From assembly GCA_030528485.1 (NCBI GenBank), contig JAUMYU010000005.1, positions 1 through 62,344 on the forward strand: 62,344 nucleotides of DNA. The letters are read 5' to 3'. Below the pieces are notes generated by a model. The model was not told the DNA's origin. It saw only the letters and a list, made by a program, of their open reading frames with translations, and did not search any database. This stretch comes from Comamonadaceae bacterium (GTDB lineage Bacteria; Pseudomonadota; Gammaproteobacteria; Burkholderiales; Burkholderiaceae_C). The position numbers and the translations under genes were made by a program. How positions within the stretch are numbered: the stretch's first letter is position 1; every line of letters begins with the position of its first letter. Positions 16,342 to 24,911 of this stretch are shown piece by piece.

Positions 16342-16955
16342 CAGTGCTCCAGCAAGGTTTGCAGTTGATCGTCCCAGAACACGGTGTGGATCTGCCACTG
16401 TTCGCGGGGTTTGTAAAAAATGCAGCTCACACGCAGCGCATGGCGTTCGAGCTTGAGGAGATAGGCGTGCTGCACCAGGCTGGCGCCTGCGCTGTGCGTG
16501 CGCACCCATTCGTAGCCCAGCGTGGCGCCGTAGGTTTTGGTCAATTGCTTGAACTGGGCGGCGGTTTCCTTGGCCAGGCGGGTAATTTCTTGCGGTGGCA
16601 GGGGCCAATGGGGGGCCAGCGCGGCAAAGGCGCGCTCCACGTGTGATGCGGCCATGGCTTCCAGGGCCGCATCACACAGCGTGCGCGTGGCGTTGAGGCT
16701 GGCCAGCGCGGGATTGGGCTGGGGCTGCTGGCGTTTGCCCGCCGCGCTGGTGCGGCCTGTGAGGGCGCGTGTGCCTTGCTCAATGGGCAGTTGCATCAGC
16801 GGCGTGTCGGTCTGGGGCATCTCCAGCAGCTCGATGATGTCCGCTTGCTCCAGCGCAAGCTGTGTTTGCGCGGCGGCTGGCGTGGCCGCCAGCATCCAGG
16901 CGAGCACAGCAAATGCCAGGCCGATGGCGTGCGACAGTGGCGCGGCGGTGGGCAT
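16341..16955 (-). CDS. Predicted periplasmic protein of unknown function
   Basis: 204 residues. The N-terminus is a clear signal peptide ending at TPAAAQT. The mature part has a helical segment ([14 protein letters not shown]), a basic linker, then a compact C-terminal domain ([51 protein letters not shown]) that resembles small NTF2-like secreted domains, though I cannot name a family. It starts 2 bp after the sspB stop and overlaps surE by one base. Confidence 0.75.
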   Translation of the reverse strand: MPTAAPLSHAIGLAFAVLAWMLAATPAAAQTQLALEQADIIELLEMPQTDTPLMQLPIEQGTRALTGRTSAAGKRQQPQPNPALASLNATRTLCDAALEAMAASHVERAFAALAPHWPLPPQEITRLAKETAAQFKQLTKTYGATLGYEWVRTHSAGASLVQHAYLLKLERHALRVSCIFYKPREQWQIHTVFWDDQLQTLLEH

Positions 16956-16957
16956 GC

Positions 16958-17434
16958 TTATTTCACCAAGCGCAAAGCAGGGCGTTTGCTGGCTGGCGCA
17001 GGGCTGTTGCCGTCTGGCGGCTCGTCGCCTTCTGGCGCAGGTGCGGCCGAAGGGACCAATGTGGGCTTGGACGAGGCGCTTTCGGCAGGGGCTGGCGCGA
17101 GGTAGCTGTCCGAGACGGTAAAGGCCATGCCCTGGTTGTTCTCGCGGGCGTAAATGGCCAGCACGCGGTGCACGGGGATGATGATTTGGCGCGCCACGCC
17201 GCCAAAGCGGGCCTGGAATTCGATGTATTCGTTGCCCATTTGCAGCTTGTCGGTGGCGTCGTAGCTGAGGTTGAGCACGATTTGCCCATCGCGCACGAAT
17301 TCAGGCGGCACTTGCACCGAGCCATCGACTTGGACGGCCAGATAGGGGGTGAAGCCGTTGTCGGTGCACCATTCGTGCAGGGCGCGCAGCAAATAGGGTT
17401 GGGTGGAGGGGAGGGCGTCGTCGTCGGCGTGCAT
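16958..17434 (-). CDS. sspB: ClpXP protease specificity-enhancing factor SspB
   Basis: 158 residues. The folded N-terminal domain has PYLLRALHEWCTDNGFTPYL, VRDGQIVLNLSYDATDKLQM and EFQARFGGVARQIIIPVHRV, all SspB signatures. A Pro/Ala/Glu-rich linker leads to a short C-terminal tail (RPALRLVK), the ClpX-binding motif. SspB delivers ssrA-tagged proteins to ClpXP. It is the second gene after sspA, as is usual in beta- and gammaproteobacteria. Confidence 0.95.
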   Translation of the reverse strand: MHADDDALPSTQPYLLRALHEWCTDNGFTPYLAVQVDGSVQVPPEFVRDGQIVLNLSYDATDKLQMGNEYIEFQARFGGVARQIIIPVHRVLAIYARENNQGMAFTVSDSYLAPAPAESASSKPTLVPSAAPAPEGDEPPDGNSPAPASKRPALRLVK

Positions 17435-17485
17435 GGCGGGCCTGCGGCAAGGTGTCGGGGAAGGGCGAAGGGCAGAGAAAATGCA

Positions 17486-17506
17486 AAAGGCGGCATTGCC
17501 GCCTTT
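17486..17506 (-). terminator. Hairpin between sspA and sspB, probable attenuator
   Basis: Stem AAAGGCGGC / GCCGCCTTT with loop ATT, followed on the minus strand by TTTTGCATTTT. It stands 10 bp after the sspA stop and about 50 bp before sspB. It could end some transcripts so that sspA is made in excess. Confidence 0.65.
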
Positions 17507-17516
17507 GCTGTGCCGT

Positions 17517-18116
17517 TTAGCGGCGCATCACTTTTTCGGAAGGGGTGAGCGCCTCGATGTAAGCGGGGCGCGAGAACATGCGCTCGGCGTATTTCAGCAG
17601 CGGGGCGGCGTTGCGGCTGAGCTCGATGCCGTAGTGCTCCAGACGCCAGAGCAGGGGGGCGATGGCAACGTCGAGCATGGAGAAGTTCTCGCCCAGCATG
17701 TATTTGTTTTTCAGGAAGTTGGGAGCCAGTTGCGTGAGGCGGTCGCGGATGTGCTGGCGGGCTTTTTCCTTGGCTTTGGCGTCGCCGGACTCCAGCGTGG
17801 AGACGTGTACGAACAGCTCTTTTTCGAAGTTGAGCAAGAACAGCCGCACGCGGGCGCGATCCACCGGGTCGCCGGGCATGAGTTGCGGGTGGGGGAAGCG
17901 CTCGTCGATGTACTCGTTGATGATGTTGGATTCGTAGAGGATGAGGTCGCGCTCGACCAGGATGGGCACCTGGCCGTAGGGGTTCATCACGCTGATGTCG
18001 TCGGGCTTGTTGAACAGATCCACGTCGCGGATTTCAAAATCCATCCCCTTTTCAAACAGGACGAAACGGCAGCGGTGGGAGAACGGGCAGGTGGTGCCGG
18101 AGTACAAAACCATCAT
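17517..18116 (-). CDS. sspA: Stringent starvation protein A (GST-fold, RNA-polymerase-associated)
   Basis: 199 residues from the first of two adjacent ATGs (18116), with GAGGAA upstream. A glutathione-S-transferase fold: thioredoxin-like N-terminal domain (MVLYSGTTCPFSHRCRFVLF, NPYGQVPILVERDLILYESN, INEYIDERFPHPQLMPGDP) and an all-helical C-terminal domain (FSMLDVAIAPLLWRLEHYGI). SspA binds RNA polymerase and changes transcription in stationary phase. The active-site Ser/Cys region CPFSHR is kept, but SspA proteins normally lack transferase activity. Confidence 0.95.
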   Translation of the reverse strand: MMVLYSGTTCPFSHRCRFVLFEKGMDFEIRDVDLFNKPDDISVMNPYGQVPILVERDLILYESNIINEYIDERFPHPQLMPGDPVDRARVRLFLLNFEKELFVHVSTLESGDAKAKEKARQHIRDRLTQLAPNFLKNKYMLGENFSMLDVAIAPLLWRLEHYGIELSRNAAPLLKYAERMFSRPAYIEALTPSEKVMRR

Positions 18117-18267
18117 GGCAAAGGGGTTCCTCAAAAAGTGAAAGCGGCCCGCGCAGCGCATGGGGCGAGCAGCGGGCGATCATACAAAATTCACCCTGGC
18201 GATTTCAAGCCAAGGCCCGGCGCCAAACTGGATGGGTGGACACTGGTAGCCGAAATTCTTTATTTTT

Positions 18268-18338
18268 CTAAATCAAAAGGAAATAAAAATACCTTGTTTT
18301 GGCAATTTGGTAATTAAATTGATTTAACTTTGAATTGA
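18268..18338 (+). repeat. 71-bp palindromic repeat, copy 7
   Basis: Left arm CTAAATCAAAAGGAAATAAA, right arm GATTTAACTTTGAATTGA; core ACCTTGTTTTGGCAATTTGG. The only copy between two divergent genes (sspA, cobW). A possible coding stub on the minus strand ends 3 bp away. Confidence 0.9.
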
Positions 18339-18341
18339 AAT

Positions 18342-18425
18342 TTATGGAGGTGTTTCTTGCAGCATCCAGGCCAGGGTGTCGCGCAAGGTGATGGGGTGTC
18401 CCAGGTTCGCCTGTTGACAGCCGCA
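18342..18425 (-). pseudogene. Possible C-terminal stub of a deleted gene
   Basis: On the minus strand a short open stretch ends at TAA (18344-18342) and reads QQANLGHPITLRDTLAWMLQ plus ETPP. It looks like a natural protein C-terminus, but it has no start and runs into a stop at 18428-18426. Its stop lies 3 bp from palindromic repeat copy 7, the usual position of these repeats after real genes. I cannot name the parent protein. Chance is a fair alternative. Confidence 0.3.
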
Positions 18426-18440
18426 CTACACTGATCTTTG

Positions 18441-18462
18441 GGCCTGACGCAGGCCGTTTTTT
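18441..18462 (+). terminator. Terminator-like hairpin in the cobW leader
   Basis: Stem GGCCTG / CAGGCC with loop ACG, then GTTTTTT. It is oriented to stop plus-strand transcription 28 bp before the cobW ATG. It may attenuate cobW. Confidence 0.5.
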
Positions 18463-18489
18463 GTTGGTATCGAGAGAGGACCTACCCGC

Positions 18490-19545
18490 ATGGCACTGAT
18501 TCCTGTGACCATCCTGACCGGCTTTTTGGGCGCCGGCAAAACCACCTTGCTGAACCGTGTACTGCAAGAGTCGCATGGCCAGCGCATTGCCGTCATTGAG
18601 AACGAGTTTGGCGAAGAAAACATCGATAACGAAATCCTGGTGCGCGAGGGGCAAGAGCAAATCGTGCAAATGAGCAACGGCTGCATTTGCTGCACCATTC
18701 GCGAGGATTTGCGCAGCACGCTGCAAGAGCTGCTGGACAAGCGCCGCAGCGGGCAATTGGCGTTTGATCGCGTCATCATCGAAACCACCGGCCTGGCCGA
18801 TCCCGGCCCGGTGATCCAGACTTTCTTCATGGACGATGAGATGGCGGAGAACTTCATGCTCGATAGCGTGATTACCTTGGTCGATGCCAAGCACGCCCAG
18901 CAGCAGTTGAATGACCGCCAGGAGGCGCGCCGCCAAGTTGGCTTTGCCGATCAGATTTTCCTCAGCAAGACCGATTTGATCTCACCGCAGGAAAAGGCGG
19001 CGCTGATCCACCGCCTCAGGCACATCAATCCGCGCGCGGCAATGGAAGAAGCGCATTTTGGCCAGGCGCCGCTGCACCGGGTGCTGGATTTGAAGGGGTT
19101 TAATCTCAATGCCAAGCTCGATATCGATCCGGATTTGTTGAACGGGCCTGAGCGCGGCCATCACCACGAGCACGACCACGGGCATTGCGGGCACGACCAT
19201 GCGGATGGCGAGCATTGCAGCCACCCTCACCACCATCATCATGATGACGATGTGAAAAGCTTTGTCTTTCGGGCGGAGCGCCCCTTTGATCCGGCGTTGC
19301 TGGAGGATTTTCTGGGAGCTGTCGTCAACGTGTATGGCCCGCGCATGCTGCGCTACAAGGGGGTGCTGCATATGAAAGGGGTGCAGCGCAAGGTGATTTT
19401 CCAGGGCGTGCACCAGCTCATGGGCAGCGATCTGGGGCCTGTCTGGGGCGAAGGCGAGGTTCGAGAGAGCAAAATGGTTTTCATCGGCATCGATTTGCCT
19501 CGGGATATCCTGATTCAGGGGCTGGAACAGTCGCTGACGTCTTGA
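18490..19545 (+). CDS. CobW/COG0523 GTPase, zinc metallochaperone type
   Basis: 351 residues; GAGAGGA precedes the ATG. A G3E-family GTPase: P-loop GFLGAGKTT (11-19), ENEFGEENID, the metal-binding CXCC motif GCICC (Cys65, Cys67, Cys68), ETTGLADPGPV, LSKTDL (guanine specificity), a long His/Asp-rich metal-binding stretch (about 222-248), and a C-terminal CobW domain (GVLHMKGVQRKVIFQGVHQL). It hydrolyses GTP to hand a metal, probably zinc, to client proteins. The lack of cobalamin genes and the dksA neighbour favour zinc over cobalt. A terminator-like hairpin lies in its leader. Confidence 0.92.
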   Translation: MALIPVTILTGFLGAGKTTLLNRVLQESHGQRIAVIENEFGEENIDNEILVREGQEQIVQMSNGCICCTIREDLRSTLQELLDKRRSGQLAFDRVIIETTGLADPGPVIQTFFMDDEMAENFMLDSVITLVDAKHAQQQLNDRQEARRQVGFADQIFLSKTDLISPQEKAALIHRLRHINPRAAMEEAHFGQAPLHRVLDLKGFNLNAKLDIDPDLLNGPERGHHHEHDHGHCGHDHADGEHCSHPHHHHHDDDVKSFVFRAERPFDPALLEDFLGAVVNVYGPRMLRYKGVLHMKGVQRKVIFQGVHQLMGSDLGPVWGEGEVRESKMVFIGIDLPRDILIQGLEQSLTS

Positions 19546-19683
19546 AAATCCATCGGTTTTGCGCGTGTAAGCTGGCTACAATCCGCCCCCGCGCCTGGAG
19601 GGCGGCAGCCGCTGTCATGTGGTGGCCGCTGGCGATGCACGAAGCTTTAATGAACGACCAACCTAAAGAGGCAATTGAGAGAC

Positions 19684-20178
19684 ATGGCAACCAAAAGTGC
19701 GGCCGCGCCGACCAAGACGGCGGCTAAAGCCAGCAAGGCGACAAGCAAGAGCAAACCCGTGGACGCTGCCAGTCTGACGGACCAGGATGTGCTGGCCATG
19801 CCTGAAGACGACTACATGAACGACGTGCAAATGGCGTTTTTTCGCCATCGCCTGGTTGCGCTGAAGGAGGATATGTTGCGCAAGGCGGGCGCGACGACGG
19901 AGTATTTGCGCGAGGAGGTCTCCGTGGTGCCTGACCCGGCCGATCGCGCCACGATCGAGGAAGAGCACGCGCTGGAGTTGCGCACGCGCGACCGCGAGCG
20001 CAAGCTGCTCAAGAAAATCGAGCAATCCATCGCCAGCATTGATGCGGGCGACTACGGCTATTGCGAGGAGACGGGCGAGCCGATTGGTTTGCCGCGCCTG
20101 CTGGCCAGGCCGACCGCTACGCTTTCGCTGGAGGCGCAGCAGCGCCGTGAAATACGGCAGAAAATGTTTGGTGCATAA
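19684..20178 (+). CDS. dksA: RNA polymerase-binding factor DksA, zinc-finger-degenerate form
   Basis: 164 residues from the ATG at 19684. A Lys/Ala/Ser/Thr-rich N-terminal tail is followed by the coiled coil with the tip motif DPADRA (Asp84, Asp87, Ala89) that reaches the polymerase secondary channel to potentiate ppGpp. The C-terminal globular part, YGYCEETGEPIGLPRLLARP then TATLSLEAQQRRE, keeps only one (Cys127) of the four zinc-ligand cysteines of E. coli DksA. It therefore should not need zinc, like the DksA2 class. It lies 138 bp after the zinc-chaperone-like cobW gene. Confidence 0.94.
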   Translation: MATKSAAAPTKTAAKASKATSKSKPVDAASLTDQDVLAMPEDDYMNDVQMAFFRHRLVALKEDMLRKAGATTEYLREEVSVVPDPADRATIEEEHALELRTRDRERKLLKKIEQSIASIDAGDYGYCEETGEPIGLPRLLARPTATLSLEAQQRREIRQKMFGA

Positions 20179-20206
20179 ACGGGCATTCACAGGCCCCGCT
20201 TGAGCT

Positions 20207-21931
20207 ATGCCTCCCCCTCCGCAAAGCCTCCCCCCTGCCAGCCCGCCGCCGCCATCGGTGGGCGGGCTGCTGTCGAAGGTGGTGAAGTTCGTCAGCAATC
20301 CGACCAAGGACTGGAAGGACCTGGATCAGCCGGAGGTGAACGCGGAGGAAGAAGTCAACGCCCAGCAAGTGCGCGAGCGCATTGAGCGCAAGCGCCGCAA
20401 TGACTTTATCCGCCGCGCAGAGTTTGCGCACCTGCGCAAAATCATCAATGGGCGCAAGAAGCAGCGACAGGCCCATATGACGCCCAGCGTCCTGGCCATG
20501 CTCACCAGCAACCGGCCTGGGTCGCAATTGGGCGACTACAAGCCAGCCCTGGCGCCGCAGGCCACGCGTGCGGGCACGCTGCAGAAAATCAACGAGATTG
20601 AAGAGCAGCTCTCGCGGCAATGGTGGCAAGGCGGGCAGCAAGGGCGCAGCAGCAAGCAGGCCGGCATGCAAAGCCAGATGGCGCCTGCTGCGCCGCCCGC
20701 TGCGGTGGAGGACGATGCAGTCTCGGGCTTTTTCCTGACAGGTTCGAGCTTGTTTTTTGCGGATGAAATTGCCGCCCAGGTGCGCGCTGCGCGCCGGGCG
20801 ATGGAGCAGGGGGAGCAAGCATTGCAAGCGTCATTGGCCGACTGGGTTGCCAAGCTGCGCGATATGGATGCCGTGTTGGCGTTTTACGGATTTGAGGAGG
20901 TATTTGTGCACCAGGCCGATTTGGAAGAAGCGTCCATCCTGTTTGCCAGCAACCGCGTGGCAGAGGCTGAGAAAGTGCTGATTGACGTGATCCGCAAGCA
21001 TGCGGGTGCACCGCTGGAGCAGCAGGTCGATATCTGGATGACGTTGTTCGACCTTTATCGCGCCATTGGCGCCCAGGATCGCTTTCATGCGGTGGCCATT
21101 GATTTCGCCAAGCGTTTCGACCGCTCGGCGCCGGTGTGGTTTTCCATGCCCGAGCAGCTTGGCAGCGAGTCGCAGGCCAGTGGGGACAACCGCCGCCCTT
21201 TCTCCTGGATGAGTTCGCCGGATGTTTCCGTGCAAACCGTGGCGACGGCATCGGCGCTGCGGCAGAGGGCGCGCGCGCCTTACACCTTGAACTGGACGCG
21301 GCTGAAAAGCATTCAGCCCGAAGCGCTGGAGGCATTGATCCAGTTCGTGCAGGATTTGAGCGCGCAGGAAGGCGTGGTGCAGTTTTCCGGGGCGGAGAAC
21401 TTGATGCGCATCATCGAGGCGCATACGAGCGAAGGCGGCTCCTCGGTGGATCGCAACTGGTGGCTGCTGCGCCTGGCGCTGCTGCGGCTGATGGGCGATG
21501 CGGAAACGTTCGAGCTGGCCGCTTTGGACTACACCATTACATATGAAGAATCCCCCCCGGCGTGGGTGCCGCCGACGGCGCGCTATGGGGCTGGCGACAG
21601 CCCGGAAGATGCGCCAGAGGAGGCGGGCGAGGGCGAGGCGGACAAGCCCGTGATGCAAAAAGGCACGCTGCAAGGCCGCATCGAGGACGACGCCACGAGC
21701 CAGCTTGAACAAGCAGTGGCGGATTTGCCTGAGCGCGCGCCGGTGGATATTGATTGCAGCAAGCTGGTGGCGATGGATTTCACCGCAGCAGGCTCGGTGC
21801 TGAACTGGGCGGCGCAGCAGCAAAGCGAAGGGCGCGCGGTGGTGTTCAGCAATCTGCACCGGCTGGTCGCCATCTTCTTTGCGGTGTTGGGCATCCAGGA
21901 GCATGCCCGCGTGGTGCCGCGCAAGAATTGA
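20207..21931 (+). CDS. STAS domain-containing protein, 574 aa
   Basis: A Pro-rich start (MPPPPQSLPPASPPPPSVGG) is followed by a short amphipathic stretch, a charged helical region (about 45-90, EEEVNAQQVRERIERKRRND) and a long middle part with TPR-like helices (about 195-300: ASILFASNRVAEAEKVLIDV, IWMTLFDLYRAIGAQDRFHA). The C-terminus (about 515-574: PVDIDCSKLVAMDFTAAGSV to GIQEHARVVP) is a STAS fold as in anti-sigma-factor antagonists, but without a clear phosphorylatable Ser in the usual place. No signal or membrane segment. The role is unknown; a scaffold or partner-binding function fits the layout. It may be co-transcribed with dksA (28-bp gap). Confidence 0.75.
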   Translation: MPPPPQSLPPASPPPPSVGGLLSKVVKFVSNPTKDWKDLDQPEVNAEEEVNAQQVRERIERKRRNDFIRRAEFAHLRKIINGRKKQRQAHMTPSVLAMLTSNRPGSQLGDYKPALAPQATRAGTLQKINEIEEQLSRQWWQGGQQGRSSKQAGMQSQMAPAAPPAAVEDDAVSGFFLTGSSLFFADEIAAQVRAARRAMEQGEQALQASLADWVAKLRDMDAVLAFYGFEEVFVHQADLEEASILFASNRVAEAEKVLIDVIRKHAGAPLEQQVDIWMTLFDLYRAIGAQDRFHAVAIDFAKRFDRSAPVWFSMPEQLGSESQASGDNRRPFSWMSSPDVSVQTVATASALRQRARAPYTLNWTRLKSIQPEALEALIQFVQDLSAQEGVVQFSGAENLMRIIEAHTSEGGSSVDRNWWLLRLALLRLMGDAETFELAALDYTITYEESPPAWVPPTARYGAGDSPEDAPEEAGEGEADKPVMQKGTLQGRIEDDATSQLEQAVADLPERAPVDIDCSKLVAMDFTAAGSVLNWAAQQQSEGRAVVFSNLHRLVAIFFAVLGIQEHARVVPRKN

Positions 21932-21998
21932 GTTCGCCTTTGAGGCGCAACCCCGCTGGGCAGATGGGAGGCTGTCTGCCTGAAGGGTTTTTGAAATT

Positions 21999-22070
21999 GC
22001 AAATCAATAGGAAAATTGGCTTCAATGCTATCATGCCGAAATGGGGTGATTTATTTTCTTTTTGATTTGT
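21999..22070 (-). repeat. 71-bp palindromic repeat, copy 8
   Basis: Left arm GCAAATCAATAGGAAAATTG, right arm TTATTTTCTTTTTGATTTGT; core on the minus strand CCCCATTTCGGCATGATAG. It lies 67 bp after the STAS gene and 148 bp before hslV. Confidence 0.9.
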
Positions 22071-22150
22071 AATAATAAAGCGGAAATCATGCTGGATGTT
22101 CTGTTCGGTCGCGTGGCGTGCGCCCCGTGCTGGCCGCGGCCTTCGCCAGT

Positions 22151-22178
22151 GCGCCTGCTTGTCGCCTTTTTCAGGCGC
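22151..22178 (+). other. Stem-loop in the hslV leader
   Basis: Stem GCGCCTG / CAGGCGC with a 14-nt U-rich loop, 40 bp before the hslV ATG. It may shape translation of the heat-shock protease mRNA. No function shown. Confidence 0.35.
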
Positions 22179-22218
22179 ATGGCTTGAAGATGGTGCAAGC
22201 GCCCTTACTTCGGTGCCC

Positions 22219-22770
22219 ATGCAACAGTTTCATGGAACCACCATCCTCAGCGTCCGCCGTCCCGATGCCCAGGGGCGCATGCAAGTGGCCATCGGCGGCG
22301 ACGGCCAGGTCACGCTGGGCAATATCGTCGTCAAGGGCTCGGCGCGCAAAGTCCGCAGGCTCTATCACAACCAGGTGTTGGCGGGCTTCGCAGGCGCCAC
22401 GGCCGATGCCTTTACGTTGTTCGAACGCTTTGAGGCCAAGCTGGAAAAACACCAGGGTCACATGGCACGCGCCGCGATTGAGCTGACCAAGGATTGGCGC
22501 ACCGATCGCGTGCTGCGCCGTCTGGAGGCGATGCTGGCCGTGGCGGATAAGAACGTCTCGCTCATCATCACCGGCAACGGTGATGTGCTGGAGCCGGAGC
22601 AAGGCATCGTCGCCATCGGCTCTGGCGGCGCTTATGCCCATTCGGCCGCCAAGGCGTTGCTGGAACACTCCGACCTCTCTGCGGAAAGCATTGTGCGCCA
22701 GTCGCTCAAAATCGCGGGCGAGCTGTGCATCTACACCAATCTCAACCACACCGTTGAAGTGCTGGGCTGA
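22219..22770 (+). CDS. hslV: ATP-dependent protease subunit HslV
   Basis: 183 residues from the ATG at 22219. The propeptide MQQFHG precedes the catalytic Thr7, which becomes Thr1 of the mature TTILSVRR N-terminus. Other family blocks: [40 protein letters not shown] and [16 protein letters not shown]. Twelve subunits form the proteolytic core capped by HslU. No good Shine-Dalgarno is visible. The frame is open upstream to 22096, but that sequence has no family match. Confidence 0.97.
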   Translation: MQQFHGTTILSVRRPDAQGRMQVAIGGDGQVTLGNIVVKGSARKVRRLYHNQVLAGFAGATADAFTLFERFEAKLEKHQGHMARAAIELTKDWRTDRVLRRLEAMLAVADKNVSLIITGNGDVLEPEQGIVAIGSGGAYAHSAAKALLEHSDLSAESIVRQSLKIAGELCIYTNLNHTVEVLG

Positions 22771-22858
22771 GGCTTGGCGCCTTTTGCGCTGCGTGCGGCT
22801 GAGTCAGGCTGTGTGCGTGCGCCAGATAGCGTGCGGCGCGGGCCAGGCGCTGTCTTTT

Positions 22859-22873
22859 CTTCTTCTTCTTCTT
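22859..22873. repeat. (CTT)5 short tandem repeat upstream of hslU
   Basis: Five CTT units in a T/C-rich tract 21 bp before the hslU ATG. It is short and in multiples of three, so it is unlikely to switch reading frame, but it could vary the leader. Confidence 0.6.
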
Positions 22874-22893
22874 TTGATCCATTGCATCTCCCC

Positions 22894-24219
22894 ATGTCTT
22901 CCATGACGCCCCAGGAAATCGTCTCCGAGCTTGACCGTCACGTGGTAGGCCAGCAAGCGGCCAAGCGTTCAGTAGCCATCGCACTGCGCAACCGCTGGCG
23001 ACGCCAGCAAGTGCCCGAAGGCTTGCGGGCCGAGATCACGCCGAAAAACATCCTCATGATTGGCCCAACAGGCGTGGGCAAGACGGAGATTGCCCGCCGC
23101 TTGGCGCGCCTGGCCGATGCGCCCTTCATCAAGGTGGAGGCAACCAAGTTCACCGAGGTGGGGTACGTGGGCAAGGATGTGGACTCCATCGTGCGGGATT
23201 TGGTGGAGGTGGCCGTCAAGCTCGAGCGTGAAAACGAAATGCGCCGCCTGCGTACGCGGGCCGAAGATGCGGCGGAAGATCGCATTCTGGATGTGCTGGT
23301 GCCTATTCCCGGCTCGCCTTCCGGTGACGCCGCGCCAGCGGACAACGCCACGCGCCAGGTGTTTCGCAAAAAGCTGCGCGAAGGCCAATTGGACGACAAG
23401 GAAATCGAGCTGGAGCTGGCGGCGCCCAAGCAGCAGTTGGAGATTCTGGGGCCTGCGGGCATGCAGGATGTTGCCGAGAGCTTGCGCGACTGGATGGAGC
23501 AGATGCAGCAGACCCAGAAAAAAAAGCGCAAGGTGCGCATTGGCGAAGCGCGCCGCCTGCTGGTGGATGAGGAGGCGGCCAGCCTGGTCAACGAGGAGGA
23601 GATCCGCAGCCGCGCCCTGTTTAACGCAGAGCAAAACGGCATTGTGTTTATTGATGAAATCGACAAGGTGGCAGTGCGCAACGAAACTTCCGGCAGCGAT
23701 GTTTCCCGCCAGGGCGTGCAGCGCGATTTGCTGCCGCTGGTCGAGGGCACGACGGTGCAGACCAAATACGGCTTGGTGAAAACGGATCACATGCTGTTCG
23801 TTGCCTCTGGCGCTTTTCACCTGAGCAAGCCCAGCGACTTGATTCCGGAGTTGCAGGGGCGCTTTCCCATTCGCGTCGAGTTGGCTTCGCTGTCCGTGGC
23901 GGATTTCGTCGCCATTTTGGCCAGCACGCATGCTTCGATTGTTGAGCAATACAAGGCCCTGCTGGCGACGGAAGGCGTCACGCTGCAATTCCAGCAAGAC
24001 GGTATTGAGCGCTTGGCGCAGATTGCCTACGACGTCAACGAGCGCACGGAGAACATTGGCGCACGGCGCTTGTCCACCGTCATGGAGCGTTTGCTCGACG
24101 AAGTGAGCTTCCAGGCCACCCATATGAGCGGCCAGACGGTGGTGATTGACGCCGCGTATGTGAACGAAAGGCTGGGCGAATTAAGCCGTGACGAGGATTT
24201 GTCGCGTTACATCTTGTAG
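22894..24219 (+). CDS. hslU: ATP-dependent protease ATPase subunit HslU
   Basis: 441 residues from the ATG at 22894. AAA+ ATPase: [20 protein letters not shown], Walker [10 protein letters not shown], pore loop GYVGKD, an intermediate (I) domain about residues 105-230 rich in charged helices, Walker [10 protein letters not shown], sensor regions [12 protein letters not shown] and [16 protein letters not shown], and the C-terminal tail ending RYIL that docks into HslV. It unfolds substrates for HslV. It lies 123 bp after hslV. Confidence 0.97.
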   Translation: MSSMTPQEIVSELDRHVVGQQAAKRSVAIALRNRWRRQQVPEGLRAEITPKNILMIGPTGVGKTEIARRLARLADAPFIKVEATKFTEVGYVGKDVDSIVRDLVEVAVKLERENEMRRLRTRAEDAAEDRILDVLVPIPGSPSGDAAPADNATRQVFRKKLREGQLDDKEIELELAAPKQQLEILGPAGMQDVAESLRDWMEQMQQTQKKKRKVRIGEARRLLVDEEAASLVNEEEIRSRALFNAEQNGIVFIDEIDKVAVRNETSGSDVSRQGVQRDLLPLVEGTTVQTKYGLVKTDHMLFVASGAFHLSKPSDLIPELQGRFPIRVELASLSVADFVAILASTHASIVEQYKALLATEGVTLQFQQDGIERLAQIAYDVNERTENIGARRLSTVMERLLDEVSFQATHMSGQTVVIDAAYVNERLGELSRDEDLSRYIL

Positions 24220-24296
24220 AGATGCCGGTTTTAGAGATCTTTATCTCACTTATTACTTTCTAAACTGGGTGTAACCCATTATTTTTAAACAGCTAG

Positions 24297-24327
24297 GCCG
24301 CCACTGTCACTTGTTGACACTGGCGGC
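24297..24327 (+). other. Stem-loop after hslU
   Basis: Arms GCCGCCACTGTCA and TGACACTGGCGGC pair with one mismatch (12 of 13), loop CTTGT. It stands about 78 bp after the hslU stop and has no U-tract. It may mark the 3' end of the hslVU mRNA or be part of the mraZ control region. Confidence 0.5.
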
Positions 24328-24362
24328 TAACTTATTGATTCGACTGCAAAAAATTGTCTCTC

Positions 24363-24388
24363 GCAGGATTGGCTTCAGCAAATCCTGC
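24363..24388. promoter_or_regulatory. Inverted repeat upstream of mraZ
   Basis: Perfect 8-bp arms GCAGGATT / AATCCTGC with a 10-bp centre, 80 bp before the mraZ ATG. It overlaps the likely promoter area (a TACAGT -10-like hexamer is at 24389-24394). Either an operator or a leader hairpin. Confidence 0.4.
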
Positions 24389-24421
24389 TACAGTGACACT
24401 TCGTGCCGAAATAGGCCCTTA

Positions 24422-24446
24422 TGTGGTTTTATGTGGAATAAGGGCT
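24422..24446 (+). promoter_or_regulatory. Candidate MraZ operator, 10-bp-spaced G-rich repeats
   Basis: TGTGG-TTTTA-TGTGG-AATAA-GGGCT. MraZ proteins bind short G-rich pentamers repeated every 10 bp upstream of their own gene (TGGG-type in E. coli). The spacing and position, 22-46 bp before the mraZ ATG, fit; the pentamer differs slightly. Confidence 0.5.
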
Positions 24447-24467
24447 GGCCTGTGTTTGGGTTGAATC

Positions 24468-24899
24468 ATGCTTTTCCAGGGGATTTCCTCCGTCACTATC
24501 GATGCCAAGGGGCGGCTTTCTGTGCCGACCCGGTATCGGGACGTCCTGGTAGGGCAGTTTGAAGGGCGGGTCACGCTCACGCGCAGCCCCGATGGGTGCT
24601 TGATGCTGTTTCCCCGCCCCGACTGGGAACGCTACCGCACCAAGGTGTTGGAGCTGCCCGAATCGGCCAAATGGTTCAAGCGCATCCTGGTGGGCAGCGC
24701 GCTGGACACCGATATAGACGCCACAGGGCGTTTGCTGGTGGCGCCCGAATTGCGCGAAGCCGCCAAACTGACAAAAGGGGCGCTATTGCTGGGCATGGGG
24801 AGCTACTTCGAGCTGTGGGACAAGGCGATTTACGAAGAAAAAGAAGCTGCGGCCATGGCCGAGGGCATGCCTGATGCGCTGAAAGATTTCACTTTTTGA
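24468..24899 (+). CDS. mraZ: Transcriptional regulator MraZ
   Basis: 143 residues. Two tandem SpoVT/AbrB-like motifs, [17 protein letters not shown] and [17 protein letters not shown], with the DxxGR signatures. MraZ forms ring oligomers and represses the dcw promoter. It is the first gene of the cluster and is followed by rsmH after 12 bp, the usual order. Confidence 0.97.
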   Translation: MLFQGISSVTIDAKGRLSVPTRYRDVLVGQFEGRVTLTRSPDGCLMLFPRPDWERYRTKVLELPESAKWFKRILVGSALDTDIDATGRLLVAPELREAAKLTKGALLLGMGSYFELWDKAIYEEKEAAAMAEGMPDALKDFTF

Positions 24900-24911
24900 C
24901 GGGGTGCCGAG

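Noticed and set aside
18414..18440. TTGACA at 18414 as the cobW -35
   Set aside because: No acceptable -10 lies 16-18 bp downstream.
22183..22210. Sigma-32 promoter of hslVU (CTTGAAG and CCCTTACT)
   Set aside because: The -10 part does not match CCCCAT and transcription would start almost on the ATG.
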